Shown here one piece after another: positions 53,440 to 64,000 of a DNA stretch of 64,000 bases (within the stretch, counting starts at the first letter, position 1; every line of letters starts with the position of its first letter). Made by a program: the position numbers and the translations under genes. The stretch is from Rhodeus uyekii (Eukaryota; Chordata; Actinopteri; Cypriniformes; Acheilognathidae). The stretch is from contig JAWRVZ010000138.1 in the NCBI GenBank assembly GCA_037043235.1, forward strand, positions 580,501 through 644,500, read 5' to 3'. The notes beneath the pieces were generated by a model that saw nothing but the letters and a program-made list of their open reading frames with translations, searched no databases and was not told the DNA's origin.

Positions 53440-55260
53440 ACAGCGGATGGGAAAGCGTACACTGAAGCTCCTTCAGGAGGTAGACACCCGCTGGAACAGC
53501 ACCTTTCAAATGCTACACCGTCTGGGGAAGCTCAAAGAGTCAGTGGGGGCAGCCAGTCTTGCCACTGAGATTCCCCCACTCAGCTCTGATGAATTTACAT
53601 CTGTGAGTGAATGCCTTGCATCACTTTCTGGCTTTAATTATGCCATTGTGGAGCTGTCAGAAGAAAAAAAGGTTTATGGCTCTAAGGTACTGTCTCTGCT
53701 TAAAACTTTTTAAGTATTGCTGCAGGAAGAGATGGCAAAATTGGCATGTCCAGTGGCAAGACAAATGGGAGAGCATCTTCAAAGAAAGTTAAGGGAGAAG
53801 CTTTACACATTGCAATCTATCAGCATCATGTCACTTGCAACAATGCTAGACCCTAGGTTCAAAGCAATAGGATTTTTTTAGTCCTACAAAAGCCAATGAG
53901 GCCATAAAAAGGCTTACATCAGCGTGTGCTGCCATAATTGGCTCTGCAGCCCAATCATCTGGATCACAGCCTTCAATTTCACAGGGGGCAGGACTTGTAA
54001 TCCCTGGTAATATTTTTGTGCATTTGAAGTCATTTTGAATTACTACACTCACTAACAAGGTCTTTGTTTTCTTCTTAGGTAACACACTGTGGCGTTATTT
54101 GGATGACAGTGTGATGGAGTCAAGGGGAAGGCACAACATTGCAACAGATTCACCTGTGGAAGTCCAGCGGTATCTTGCCGACCCAAATATAGGGAAATTG
54201 GAGGATCCACATCAGTACTGGGAGAGACCGAAAGTTATATTTCCATATCTGTATAGTCTTCCTGTCAAGTATTTATGTCAGGGGTCTCAAACATGCGGCC
54301 TGCGAAACGATATTTTGTGGCCCGTGAAACAATATGAAAATTTAATGTAAGTGCGGCTCAGGAGTTTTGAATGAATAGCGCATTGTGTGCGGAATTGTGT
54401 GCATTTACCGCATTGTGTGCGGAACGTTCCTTTTTCGTGCGAGCTGGAGCTGTACAAACCAACCAATCACAGTGGGGTAAATGACTCCCGGGGGCGGGGC
54501 ATTGGCTGGGCTTGATGCAGACAGAGAAACATTTCACTTCTATGGAGCTGAACGTGTAACATCACATTTGTCAAAGACGTCATAGAATCATTACTTCTTG
54601 TTGTGTTTGAAGTTGAGCATGTTTGACTTTGAGCTGGATGAAGTCAATGTTACTGTTATCAGCGTTGGATTTAGCGTCATGTGGATTGTATTTTGTTTTT
54701 CCATCATTTGAAATATCGCTATCAACTTTTAAGAAAATCAGCCTATGATCGCCACTATCCATGTGGATGATATGTTATAATGACGAATCCAGGTCTACTC
54801 ACTGACGATCATCTTCAAGCTATACTGAGAGTCTCAACTGTTTCCTCTCTCTCAAGCCAAATGTGACTCAGCTGTGTGAGAGGAAGATCTGCAGGTCTCT
54901 GGCAGCAAGAAGTAGGCAAGACAAGTCATATTCAGAAGAACCGTTCATGTTCTTCAATACTCTGTCTATGTTCAGGACAGTTCATGCTCAGAAGAACCCA
55001 TTGAAGTTAAAGAACTGTTAATAATGACGTTTGAGAATTATTATTATTTTTTGCGGCCCTGCCTCACCCAGACTCTGCCTCCTGCGGCCCCCAGTTCTTT
55101 TGAGTTTGAGACCCCTGGTTTATGTACTCGGGCTTCATCTGTGCCTTGTGAAAGGGTGTTTTCCAAGGCAGGAGAAGTTGCATCAAATAAAAAGGAAGTC
55201 ACCTTAGCCCTAAAACAGTTGAAAAGATAATATTCTTGAATAAAAACTGAAGTATATCCT
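53440..55260 (+). pseudogene. hAT transposase remnant, split by another hAT element
   Basis: Readings: KLLQEVDTRWNSTFQMLHRL (53,462), LSSDEFTSVSECLASLSGFN, MSLATMLDPRFKAIGFF (about 53,828-53,880), DSPVEVQRYLADPNIGKLED and PHQYWERPKVIFPYLYSLPV (54,145-54,270), and on the far side of the insertion SSVPCERVFSKAGEV...KKEVTLALKQLKR with a KIIFLNKN-like end near 55,230. These are the conserved 'RWNST', 'LDPRFK', 'YW' and C-terminal dimerisation blocks of hAT transposases. There is an intron-like or inserted stretch at 54,004-54,078 (gtaatatttttg...tcttag) between GLVIP and GNTLWRYL. N-terminal BED finger missing; frameshifts near 53,710. Confidence 0.87.
54279..55117. mobile_element. 839-bp non-autonomous hAT inserted in the hAT transposase
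   Basis: Ends 'caggggtctcaaac' and 'gtttgagacccctg' are perfect inverted repeats, flanked by 'atttatgt' (54,271-54,278) and 'gtttatgt' (55,118-55,125), an 8-bp duplication with one difference. The subterminal parts are rich in 'gcggcc'. No ORF of significance. Confidence 0.92.
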
Positions 55261-56014
55261 CTATTATTTTTTATGTTTCCAAAAATCACAGTCCAAGACA
55301 TACAAGCACATTCACTGCCCTCTGCCCAGTTAAACCCAGACACAATTATAACTTTGCCCCGTCTGCCTATTACCAAACAATCGATTTTTACATGCATTTG
55401 ATATTCCCATAAATTTCAAGCCAATACATTTATTACAAAGTTATGTTAATACAATCATTATATACCACAAGAATATACACATTATATATACACAGTGTAT
55501 CACACACCGCATCAGGCACATCTGTAATGTATCTGATTGTTTTATACTCCTTGGCCACTAGATGGTTTTGAGAGCAAATGAGGCTTCGAGAAATTAACCC
55601 TTTTGTGAACCACATGGCTTGAAAGGTTCAGTGCTTCATGAGGCTTCATCTCGCCATCACTATCCAACTGTAACACAGGGGACTCACAGGCAGAGATCCA
55701 ATCGCTTGTCTTTATTAAGAGTGGTCGTGCAGGCAGATGGTCAGGACAAGCAGACAGCATACGTGAACAATAATCCAGGCAAGAGTCAGAAAGGCAGGCA
55801 GACAGAATCAGGCACGATAATCCAGGCGGGGAAGTCAAGATATGCAGATAACATTCAAGAGCAATATTCCAGGCACAGGTCGGGGCAGGCAGAACAGAAT
55901 CAAACACGGTTAACAGCAGAATCGGTAACAGGTTAAACAGGACAGGATAATAATGCTCAGAATGATAACCGTAGTAAATCAAGACCTTGCGATGTGTGTG
56001 CATGCATGTGAGTC
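55261..56014. repeat. Unassigned DNA and purine-rich repeat
   Basis: 55,680-55,935 carries 'ggcaggcagacagaatcagg' and 'cagaatcaaacacggttaac', similar to the repeat at 18,000-18,420. 55,261-55,670 shows no gene. Confidence 0.4.
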
Positions 56015-56710
56015 TTGTAGGGGATTTACAGCTAAGACCCGAGGAGCAGATATGTTGAATGAAGATCAGGAGTCAGAAGTGCAGACAATAGAAATTGTTT
56101 TAGTGAAGTTTAGTTTGCAGTTTCATCAGCAGAAGCTTCAGGTCTCACAAGGAGTTTGTAGGCCGCCCCACTTACAATAACATTTTTACAGCAATTATAC
56201 TCTAACAGAGGGTGCTAACTACATCAATGATGACGGTTAAATGATTCTGATTGGCTAAGAAAGAAAGAAAGAAAGAAAGATAAACAAAACTAGTAATTTT
56301 CCACACAAGAGCAGACAGTCTGAAGCATATCTTCGTTGATCACATGGTTGATGGGTTCGTGACGTGGCTTGTCGAGAACAACAAGTTTTATGGTGCCAGT
56401 TAATCACCTCACCAATACAGACCATATTAACACACACAAACACACACACACACATAAGCAGCTTCTCCAAGGCTGAACTCGGCTCAGGCTCCAACTCTCA
56501 ACAGAAAGAATACCCCAAAAAAACATTCTGATAACATATCCTCTCTGTTGTGAAGTGCTGAAAATATTGATCCTTACTCGATGGAAAACTACAGAAAAGT
56601 AAAGAAAGGTTTTAACTAATAAAAATCCCTAATTTGATTATAAATCACTCTTTACAAGGAAAAGAACATATGAAAAAAGACAAAGAAGCATATGAAAAAT
56701 AATAAAAAGA
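56015..56710. mobile_element. Element X, copy 2, left flank of the 2-kb array
   Basis: Matches 21,231-21,975 over nearly its whole length ('gctaagacccgaggagcaga', 'aggagtcagaagtgcagaca', 'ctaacagagggtgctaacta', (GAAA)n, 'gaagcatatcttcgttgatc'). It runs without a visible break into the first array unit at 56,711, suggesting that flank and array belong to one mobile element. No ORF. Confidence 0.7.
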
Positions 56711-59700
56711 ATATAGCTGCAAGCAGCAATGACCGGGGTTCAAACGTCGCAAGACCATCTGAGCTGTCAAGACGGTTTGTGGTCAATCTGACTAGTTCTC
56801 CTAATGTGCACAGTTCTGTGAAGTTTCTACTTTGTGTAAACAATGTATAGACATCTTTCAAAGATGTTCAGACTGAGAAGATCGAATGATATTGACATTG
56901 TGAACTGAACATATGAACAGTTATGTCGGTGTATGTAGGTCTATGTCAATCTAACTTATTCTCCACATAAACAGAGCTTTATGAAGTTTCTAGTTTGTGT
57001 AAATGATATATAGACGTTACAATTTTTTTCAGTATGGGAAGATCTATCAAATGATATTAATGTGGATATGTTTAACACTACACGTCATATCATTTGAACT
57101 GTTATGACCTTTTTTTGTCAATCTGACTAGTTTTTTCCTAATGAGCACAGTTCTGTGAAGTTTCTACTCTGTGCAAACAATGAATAGACATCTTTCAAAG
57201 ATGTTCAGACTGAGAAGATTAAATGATATTAATATTGTGAACTGAACATCTGAACTGTTCTGTCGGTTTATGTCAGTCTATGTCAATCTGACTTGTTCTC
57301 CACATAAAAAGATTTTCTAGCCTGATGGTGCCTCTTGTGGACAAAAGTAGTATTACAGCTTTTCTAAGATTTTAAAATGTAGATCATTTGTAATTTATTG
57401 TGAGCCCTATGAGCATCAGAAATACATCAGACCTGACACATTTCTTCAAAATGACTTGTTCTTAACATGTTCACAGATCTGTGACGTTTCTCTTGTGGAC
57501 AAAACTAGTATTACAGCTTTTCTAAGATTTTAAAATATAGATCGTTTATTATTTATTGTGAGCCGTACGATCATCAGAAATACATGAAACCTCACAAGTT
57601 TCTTCATAATGTCTTGTTCTTAACATTTACACAGTTTTGTGAAGTTTCTTGTTTTTGGACAAGATATATAGACATTTTAATCACAATAGGCCAAATCAGA
57701 AATATATGAAAAATTGTATCTGCTAAACGGTTTAACTAATCGAAAATCCTTTGACAACTTTTTGCCTTGAGTGTCCCTAGATGGTGCGTGTGAATTTTCA
57801 AGCCAGTGAGATTGACGGCCTATGACGAGTTCGAAAAATTTGAAATTTCAAAAATCTCCAATATTTCACAAACAGTTTGATTGACAGCAGTGGTTCTTGA
57901 GGCAAAGTTGTTCAGTATGAGGAGATCTATCAGATGGTATCAATATTTTGTGGATGTGTGAAACACTACGTGAGTAGGGACGCAAAAAACTCGTTAGCGC
58001 CAACTAGTGTCCGATTTTCTTCAAAATTCTGACAAACCACTAGGGCCATGAGTCATACACGCCCATCGAGTTTCGTTCCGATCGACCTTCGTTAAGCTAG
58101 TCTAATTGATGCTCAAAGTTCATTGGCCGATGACGGTCATGTTTTTTGAGATACACCAATGTCCTCATAGACCATCATGGACCCTTGGACAAAGACCGTG
58201 CATGACAAGTCTCAGGTCAATCGGACTACCATGTGACCCTGTACAGGTGATTGAGTGTTTTTTTCGCAATATAGCGCCACCAAGTGGTCAATCATCGCAG
58301 ATTTTTTGGTGTGACCACAAATTGAGCTTATACATGACTATGTGAAGTTTGGTGAGATTATCTCTTTCCGTTGCAGAGCTATTACAATTTTATTAAAAGT
58401 GTCTCTGCCTTATCCGAACGTTTTATTGTCTTGTTGCAAGCGTGAATCACCGATCAAAAATCCCTTGACAACTTTTGGTCATGAGGGTCTCTAGATGATG
58501 TGTGTGAAATTTTGCGTGATTTGGACAAACGGTCTATGAGGAGTTCGAAAACTTTTTTTTTCAGAAAATTCAAAATGGCGGAAAATTTTTATAGGCGGAA
58601 ATGAAATCGGAGATATACATTTTTTAAGTCTTGAGCCAAGGATTCCAGGGATATAAGACACTTGAGTGTACGACAAACGGTTTACGAGTTATGAGCGTGT
58701 ACGCGTTTGTAGTCGCTGTAGCGCCACCTATTGCCCGATTTGCGTCATATTTTGATAGGTTCTCCCCAAACTGAGACCTACCATCTGACCAACTTTCAAG
58801 TCTCTAGACCTTACGGTTTGGTCTGCACGATAAGAAGTACGGCAGAATAATAATAATAATAATAATAAATATAGCTGCAAGCAGCAATGACCGGGGTTCA
58901 AACGTCGCAAGACCATCTGAGCTGTCAAGACGGTTTGTGGTCAATCTGACTAGTTCTCCTAATGTGCACAGTTCTGTGAAGTTTCTACTCTGTACAAACA
59001 ATGTATAGACATCTTTCAAAGATGTTCAGAATGAGAAGATCAAATGATATTGACATTGTGAACTGAACATATGAACAGTTATGTCGGTTTATGTCGGTCT
59101 ATGTCAATCTGACTTGTTCTCCACATACACAAAGCTTTATGAAGTTTCTAGTTTGTGTAAATGATATATAGACATGTTACAAATTTTTTTCAGTATGGGA
59201 AGATCTATCAAATGATAACAATGTGGATATGTTTAACACTGCACGTCATATCATTTGAACTGTTATGACCTTTTTTTGTCAATCTGACTAGTTTTCCTAA
59301 TGAGCACAGTTCTGTGAAGTTCCTACTCTGTGCAAACAATGAATAGACATCTTTCAAAGATGTTCAGACTGAGAAGATTAAATGATATTAATATTGTGAA
59401 CTGAACATCTGAACTGTTCTGTCGGTTTATGTCAGTCTATGTCAATCTGACTTGTTCTCCACATAAAAAGATTTTCTAGCCTGACGGCGCCTCTTGTGGA
59501 CAAAAGTAGTATTACAGCTTTTCTAAGATTTTAAAATATAGAGTGTTTATAATTTATTGTGAGCCGTACGAGCATCAGAAATACATGAAACCTCACAAGT
59601 TTCTTCATAATGTCTTGTTCTTAACATTTACACAGTTTTGTGAAGTTTCTTGTTTTTGGACAAGATATATAGACATTTTAATGACAATAGGCCAAATCAG

Positions 59701-62700
59701 AAATATATGAAAAATTGTATCTGCTGAACGGTTTAACTAATCGAAAATCCTTTGACAACTTTTTGCCTTGAGTGTCCCTAGATGATGCGTGTGAATTTTC
59801 AAGCCAGTGAGATTGACGGCCTATGACGAGTTCGAAAAATTTGAAATTTCAAAAATCTCCAATATTTCGCAAACAATTTGATTGACAGCAGTGGTTCTTG
59901 AGGCAAAGTTGTTCAGTATGAGGAGATCTATCAGATGAAGTCAATATTTTGTGGATGCGTAAAACACCACGTGAGTAGAGACGCAAAAAACTCGTTAGCG
60001 CCAACTAGTGTCCGATTTTCTTCAAAATTCTGACAGACCACTAGGGCCATGAGTCAAACACGCCCATCGAGTTTCGTTCCGATCGACCTTCGTTAAGCTA
60101 GTCTAATTGATGCTCAAAGTTCATTGGCCGATGACGGTCATGTTTTTTGAGATACACCAATGTCCTCATAGACCATCATGGACCCTTGGACAAAGACCGT
60201 GCATGACAAGTCTCAGGTCAATCGGACTACCATGTGACCCTGTACAGGTGATTGAGTGTTTTTTTCGCAATATAGCGCCACCAAGTGGTCAATCATCGCA
60301 GTTTTTTTGGTGTGACTACAAATTGAGCTTATACATGACTATGTGAAGTTTGGTGAGATTATCTCTTTGCGTTCCAGAGCTATTACGATTTTAGCAAAAG
60401 TGTCTCCGCCTTATGCGAACGTTTTATTGTCTTGTTGCAAGCGTGAATCACCGATTAAAATTCCTTTGACAACTTTTGGTCATGAGAGTCTCTAGATGAT
60501 GTGTGTGAAATTTTGCGTGATTTGGCCAAACGGCCTATGAGGAGTTCGAAAACTTTTTTTTTCAGAAAATTCAAAATGGCGGAAAATTTTTATAGGCGGA
60601 AATGAAATCGGAGATATACATTTTTTAAGTTTTGAGCCAAGGATTCCAGAGATATAAGACACTTGAGTGTACGACAAACGGTTTACGAGTTATGAACATG
60701 TACGCGTTTGTAGTCGCTGTAGCGCCACCTATAGCCCGATTTGCGTCATATTTTGATACCTTCGACCGGGGTTCAAACGTAGCAGGATCATCTGAGCTGT
60801 CATGACTGTTTGTGGTCAATCTGACTAGTTCTCCTAATGTGCACAGTTCTGTGAAGTTTCTACTTTGTGCAAACAATGTATAGACATCTTTCAAAGATGT
60901 TCAGAATGAGAAGATCAAATGATATTAATATCGTGAACTGAACATCTGAACTTTAATGTCGATCTATGTCAATCTGACTTGTTCTCCACATAAACACATC
61001 TTTATGAAGTTTCTAGTTTGTGTAAACGATATATAGACATATCATATTACACATTTTTTCACTATAGGAAGATCTATCAAATGATATTAATATAGTGGGG
61101 ATATGTTTAACACCACATATCATATCATCTGAACTGTTATGTCAGTCTATGTCAATCTGACTTGTTCTCCATATGAAAAGATTTTCAAGCCTGACGGTGC
61201 CTCTTGTGGACAAAAGTAGTATTACAGCTTTTCTAAGATTTTAAAATATAGATCGTTTATTATTTATTGTGAGCCCTATGAGCATCAGAAATACATGAGA
61301 ACTGACACATTTCTTCAAAATGACTTGTTCTTAACATGTTCACAGTTCTGTGACGTTTCTCTTGTGGACAAAAGTAGCATTACAGCTTTTCTAAGATTAT
61401 AAAATATAGAGTGTTTATAATTTATTGTGAGCCCTATGAGCATCAGAAATACATGAAACCCAACACATTTCTTCAAAATGACTTGTTCTTAACATTTACA
61501 CAGTTTTGTGAAGTTTCTTGATTGTGGACAAGATATATAGGCTTTTTATTCACAATAGGCCAAACCTGAAGTATATGAAAAATTATATCTGCTGAACGGT
61601 TTAGCTAATCGAAATTCTTTGAATAACTTTTTGCCTTGAGTGTCCCTAGATGATGCGTGTGAATTTTCAAGCCAATCGTATTGACCGCCTATGACGAGTT
61701 CGAAAAAGTTGAAATTTCAAAAATCTCCAATATTTCATAAGCAATTTGATTGACAGCAGTGGTTCTTGAGGCAAAGTTGTTCAGTATGAGGAGATCTATC
61801 ATATGATATCAATATTCTGTGGAATGCATGAAACACCACGTTAGTAGAGACGCAAAAAACTCGTTAGCGCCAACTAGTGTCCGATTTTTTTCAAAATTCT
61901 GACAGACCACTAGGGCCATGAGTCAAACACACCCATCGAGTTTCGTTCCGATCGACCTTCGTTAAGCTGGTCTAATTGATGCTCAAAGTTCATTGGCCGA
62001 TGACGGCCATGCTTTTTGAGATACACCAATGTCCTCAGAGACCATCATGGACCCTTGGAGAAAGACAGTGCATGACAAGTTTCAGGTCAATCAGACTAAC
62101 ATGTGACCCAGTACAGGTGATTTAGAGTTTTTTTCGCAATATAGCGCCACCAAGTGGTCAACCGTCGCAGTTTTTTTGTTGTGACCACAAAATGACCTTA
62201 TACATGATTATGTGAAGTTTGGTGAGATTATCTCTTTGCGCTCCAGAGTTATTACGATTTTAGCAAAAGTGCCTTTGCCGTATGCAAACGTTTTAGCGTG
62301 TTGTTGCGAGCCTGAATCACCGATCAAAATTCTTTGAATAACTTTTGGTCATGAGAGTCTCTAGATGATATGTGTGAAGTTTCGCGTTATTTGGACAAAC
62401 GGCCTATGAGGAGTTCGAAAAAAATTTTTTTCAGAAAAATCAAAATGGCGGAAAATTTTTATAGGCGGAAATGAAATCGGAGATATACATTTTTTAAGTC
62501 TTGAGCCAAGGATTCCAGGGATATAAGACACTTGAGTGTACGACAAACGGTTTACGAGTTATGAGCGTGTACGCGTTTGTAGTCGCTGTAGCGCCACCTA
62601 TTGCCCGATTTGCGTCATATTTTGATACGTTCTCCCCAAATTGAGACATACCATCTGGCCAACTTTCAAGTCTCTAGACCTTACGGTTTGGTCTGCACGA

Positions 62701-64000
62701 TAAGAAGTACGGCAGAAGAATAATAATAATAAAAATCTTAACAATTACAATAGGTTTTCAACGCTTCGCGTTTGAACCCCTAATAAATATAGCTGCAAGC
62801 AGCAATGACCGGGGTTCAAACGTAGCAGGACCATCTGAGCTGTCATGACTGTTTGTGGTCAATCTGACTAGTTATCCTAATGTGCACAGTTCTGTGAAGT
62901 TTCTACTTTGTGCAAACAATGTATAGACATCTTTCAAAGATGTTCAGAATGAGAAGATCAAATGATATTAATATTGTGAACTGAACATCTGAACTGTACT
63001 GTAGATCTATGTCAATCTGACTTGTTCTCCACATAAACACATCTTTATGAAGTTTCTAGTTTGTGTAAACGATGTATAGACATATCATATTACACATTTT
63101 TTAACTATATGTTTAACACCACACATCATATCATCTGATCTTTTATGTCAGTGTATGTCAATCTGACTTGTTCTCCACATGAAAAGATTTTCTAGCCTGA
63201 CGGCGCCTCTTGTGGACAAAAGTAGTATTACAGCTTTTCTAAGATTTTAAAATATAGATAGTTTATTATTTATTGTGAGCCCTATGAGCATCAGAAATAC
63301 ATGAGACCTGACACATTTCTTCAAAATGACTTGTTCTTAACATGTTCACAGTTCTGTGACGTTTCTCTTGTGGACAAAAGTAGTATTACAGCTTTTCTAA
63401 GATTTTAAAATATAGAGTGTTTATAATTTATTGTGAGCCGTACGAGCATCAGAAATACATGAAACCTCACAAGTTTCTTCATAATGTCTTGTTCTTAACA
63501 TTTACACAGTTTTGTGAAGTTTCTTGTTTTTGGACAAGATATATAGACATTTTAATCACAATAGGCCAAATCAGAAATATATGAAAAATTGTATCTGCTG
63601 AACGGTTTAACTAATCGAAAATCCTTTGACAACTTTTTGCCTTGAGTGTCCCTAGATGATGCGTGTGAATTTTCAAGCCAGTGAGATTGACGGCCTATGA
63701 CGAGTTCGAAAAATTTGAAATTTCAAAAATCTCCAATATTTTGCAAACAATTTGATTGACAGCAGTGGTTCTTGAGGCAAAGTTGTTCAGTATGAGGAGA
63801 TCTATCAGATGATATCAATATTCTGTGGATGCGTGAAACACCACGTGAGTAGAGACGCAAAAAACTCGTTAGCGCCAACTAGTGTCCGATTTTCTTCAAA
63901 ATTCTGACAGACCACTAGGGCCATGAGTCAAACACGCCCATCGAGTTTCGTTCCGATCGACCTTCGTTAAGCTAGTCTAATTGATGCTCAAAGTTCATTG
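56711..64000 (+). repeat. Head-to-tail array of a ~2-kb non-coding unit, at least 3.6 copies
   Basis: Units start at about 56,711, 58,868, 60,764 and 62,787 (spacing 2,157, 1,896 and 2,023 bp) with 'atatagctgcaagcagcaat' and 'gaccggggttcaaacg'. Unit 3 lacks the first 20 bp because the junction with unit 2 is deleted. Long stretches are almost identical between units (for example 'gctagtctaattgatgctca', 'tagcgccaccaagtggtcaa', 'gtagcgccacctattgcccg'). Two kinds of inner repeat exist: a ~190/380-bp periodic 'gtcaatctgact...gttctgtgaagtttct' part, and a ~150-bp 'cttgtggacaaaa' block present twice in units 1, 3 and 4 but once in unit 2. All frames are short; same-frame ORFs recurring between units (58,106 and 60,107) only reflect identity. 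The array continues past the window's right edge. Confidence 0.93.
62769..62822. repeat. Unit junction with nested inverted repeats
   Basis: At the unit 3/4 junction 'cgtttgaacccc' (62,769-62,780) is the exact complement of 'ggggttcaaacg' (62,811-62,822), 30 nt apart. Inside the loop 'gctgcaagcagc' (62,792-62,803) forms a 5-bp stem. So the 3' end of one unit and the 5' end of the next build a cruciform-capable structure; equivalently the unit has 12-bp subterminal inverted repeats. The right-end half is missing at the two earlier junctions. Confidence 0.8.

Noticed and set aside
56711..64000. CRISPR-like or coding interpretation of the recurrent blocks
   Set aside because: Units are about 2 kb, without short direct repeats and unique spacers, and without conserved frames; vertebrate repeat DNA.

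Overview
The window is vertebrate genomic DNA, very probably from a cyprinid-like teleost. The main evidence is one split host gene with GT-AG introns that reads as fish microcephalin (mcph1), embedded in a dense mix of fish-type transposable elements: L1, Tx1 and CR1/L2-group LINEs, hAT and pogo/Tigger DNA elements, tRNA-derived SINEs ending in 'ggataaaagcgtctgccaaatg', and a degenerate Gypsy-like LTR element. There are no operons, CRISPR arrays or prokaryotic signals.

Layout. 1-4.8 kb: mostly unassigned DNA, with a TIR element and a 13-unit 42-bp minisatellite. 4.85-7.8 kb: a hAT element with a perfect 8-bp target duplication, which carries nested insertions, followed by a decayed Tigger element. 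8.1-14.7 kb: nine coding exons of mcph1 on the minus strand (N-terminal BRCT domain plus the disordered middle; the two C-terminal BRCT domains are not in the window), with SINEs and hAT-type repeats in its introns. 15-20 kb: repeat fragments. 20.3-32.9 kb: two Tx1 LINEs head to tail. The first is interrupted by a reversed L2-group LINE; a nearly full-length L1 (24.4-30.4 kb, minus strand) sits at the junction of the two. 35.4-43.3 kb: a decayed L2-group LINE that hosts a nearly complete L2-group LINE (36.5-41.4 kb) and a hAT remnant with a BED finger start.

43.8-48.3 kb holds the second host-like region, all on the minus strand: a broken DUSP13-like phosphatase copy, a cluster of seven copies of one 15-bp motif, a 36-bp minisatellite inside an open frame, and a good TATA/CRE promoter leading into a 112-codon first exon that I do not recognise. 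49.3-50.5 kb has weak exon candidates. 50.7-55.3 kb holds RTE-like, Gypsy-like and hAT remnants; the hAT transposase is split by another hAT element with a 7/8 target duplication.

56.7-64.0 kb is a head-to-tail array of a non-coding unit of about 2 kb that runs off the right edge. Its left flank also occurs at 21.2-22.0 kb, where the array is reduced to a stub. This array and its shared flank are the least explained structure in the window.

One apparently active host gene (mcph1) and one probable unknown gene (47.7-48.3 kb) therefore sit among nested layers of mobile DNA. The target duplications and interrupted frames allow the order of insertion to be read at several loci.
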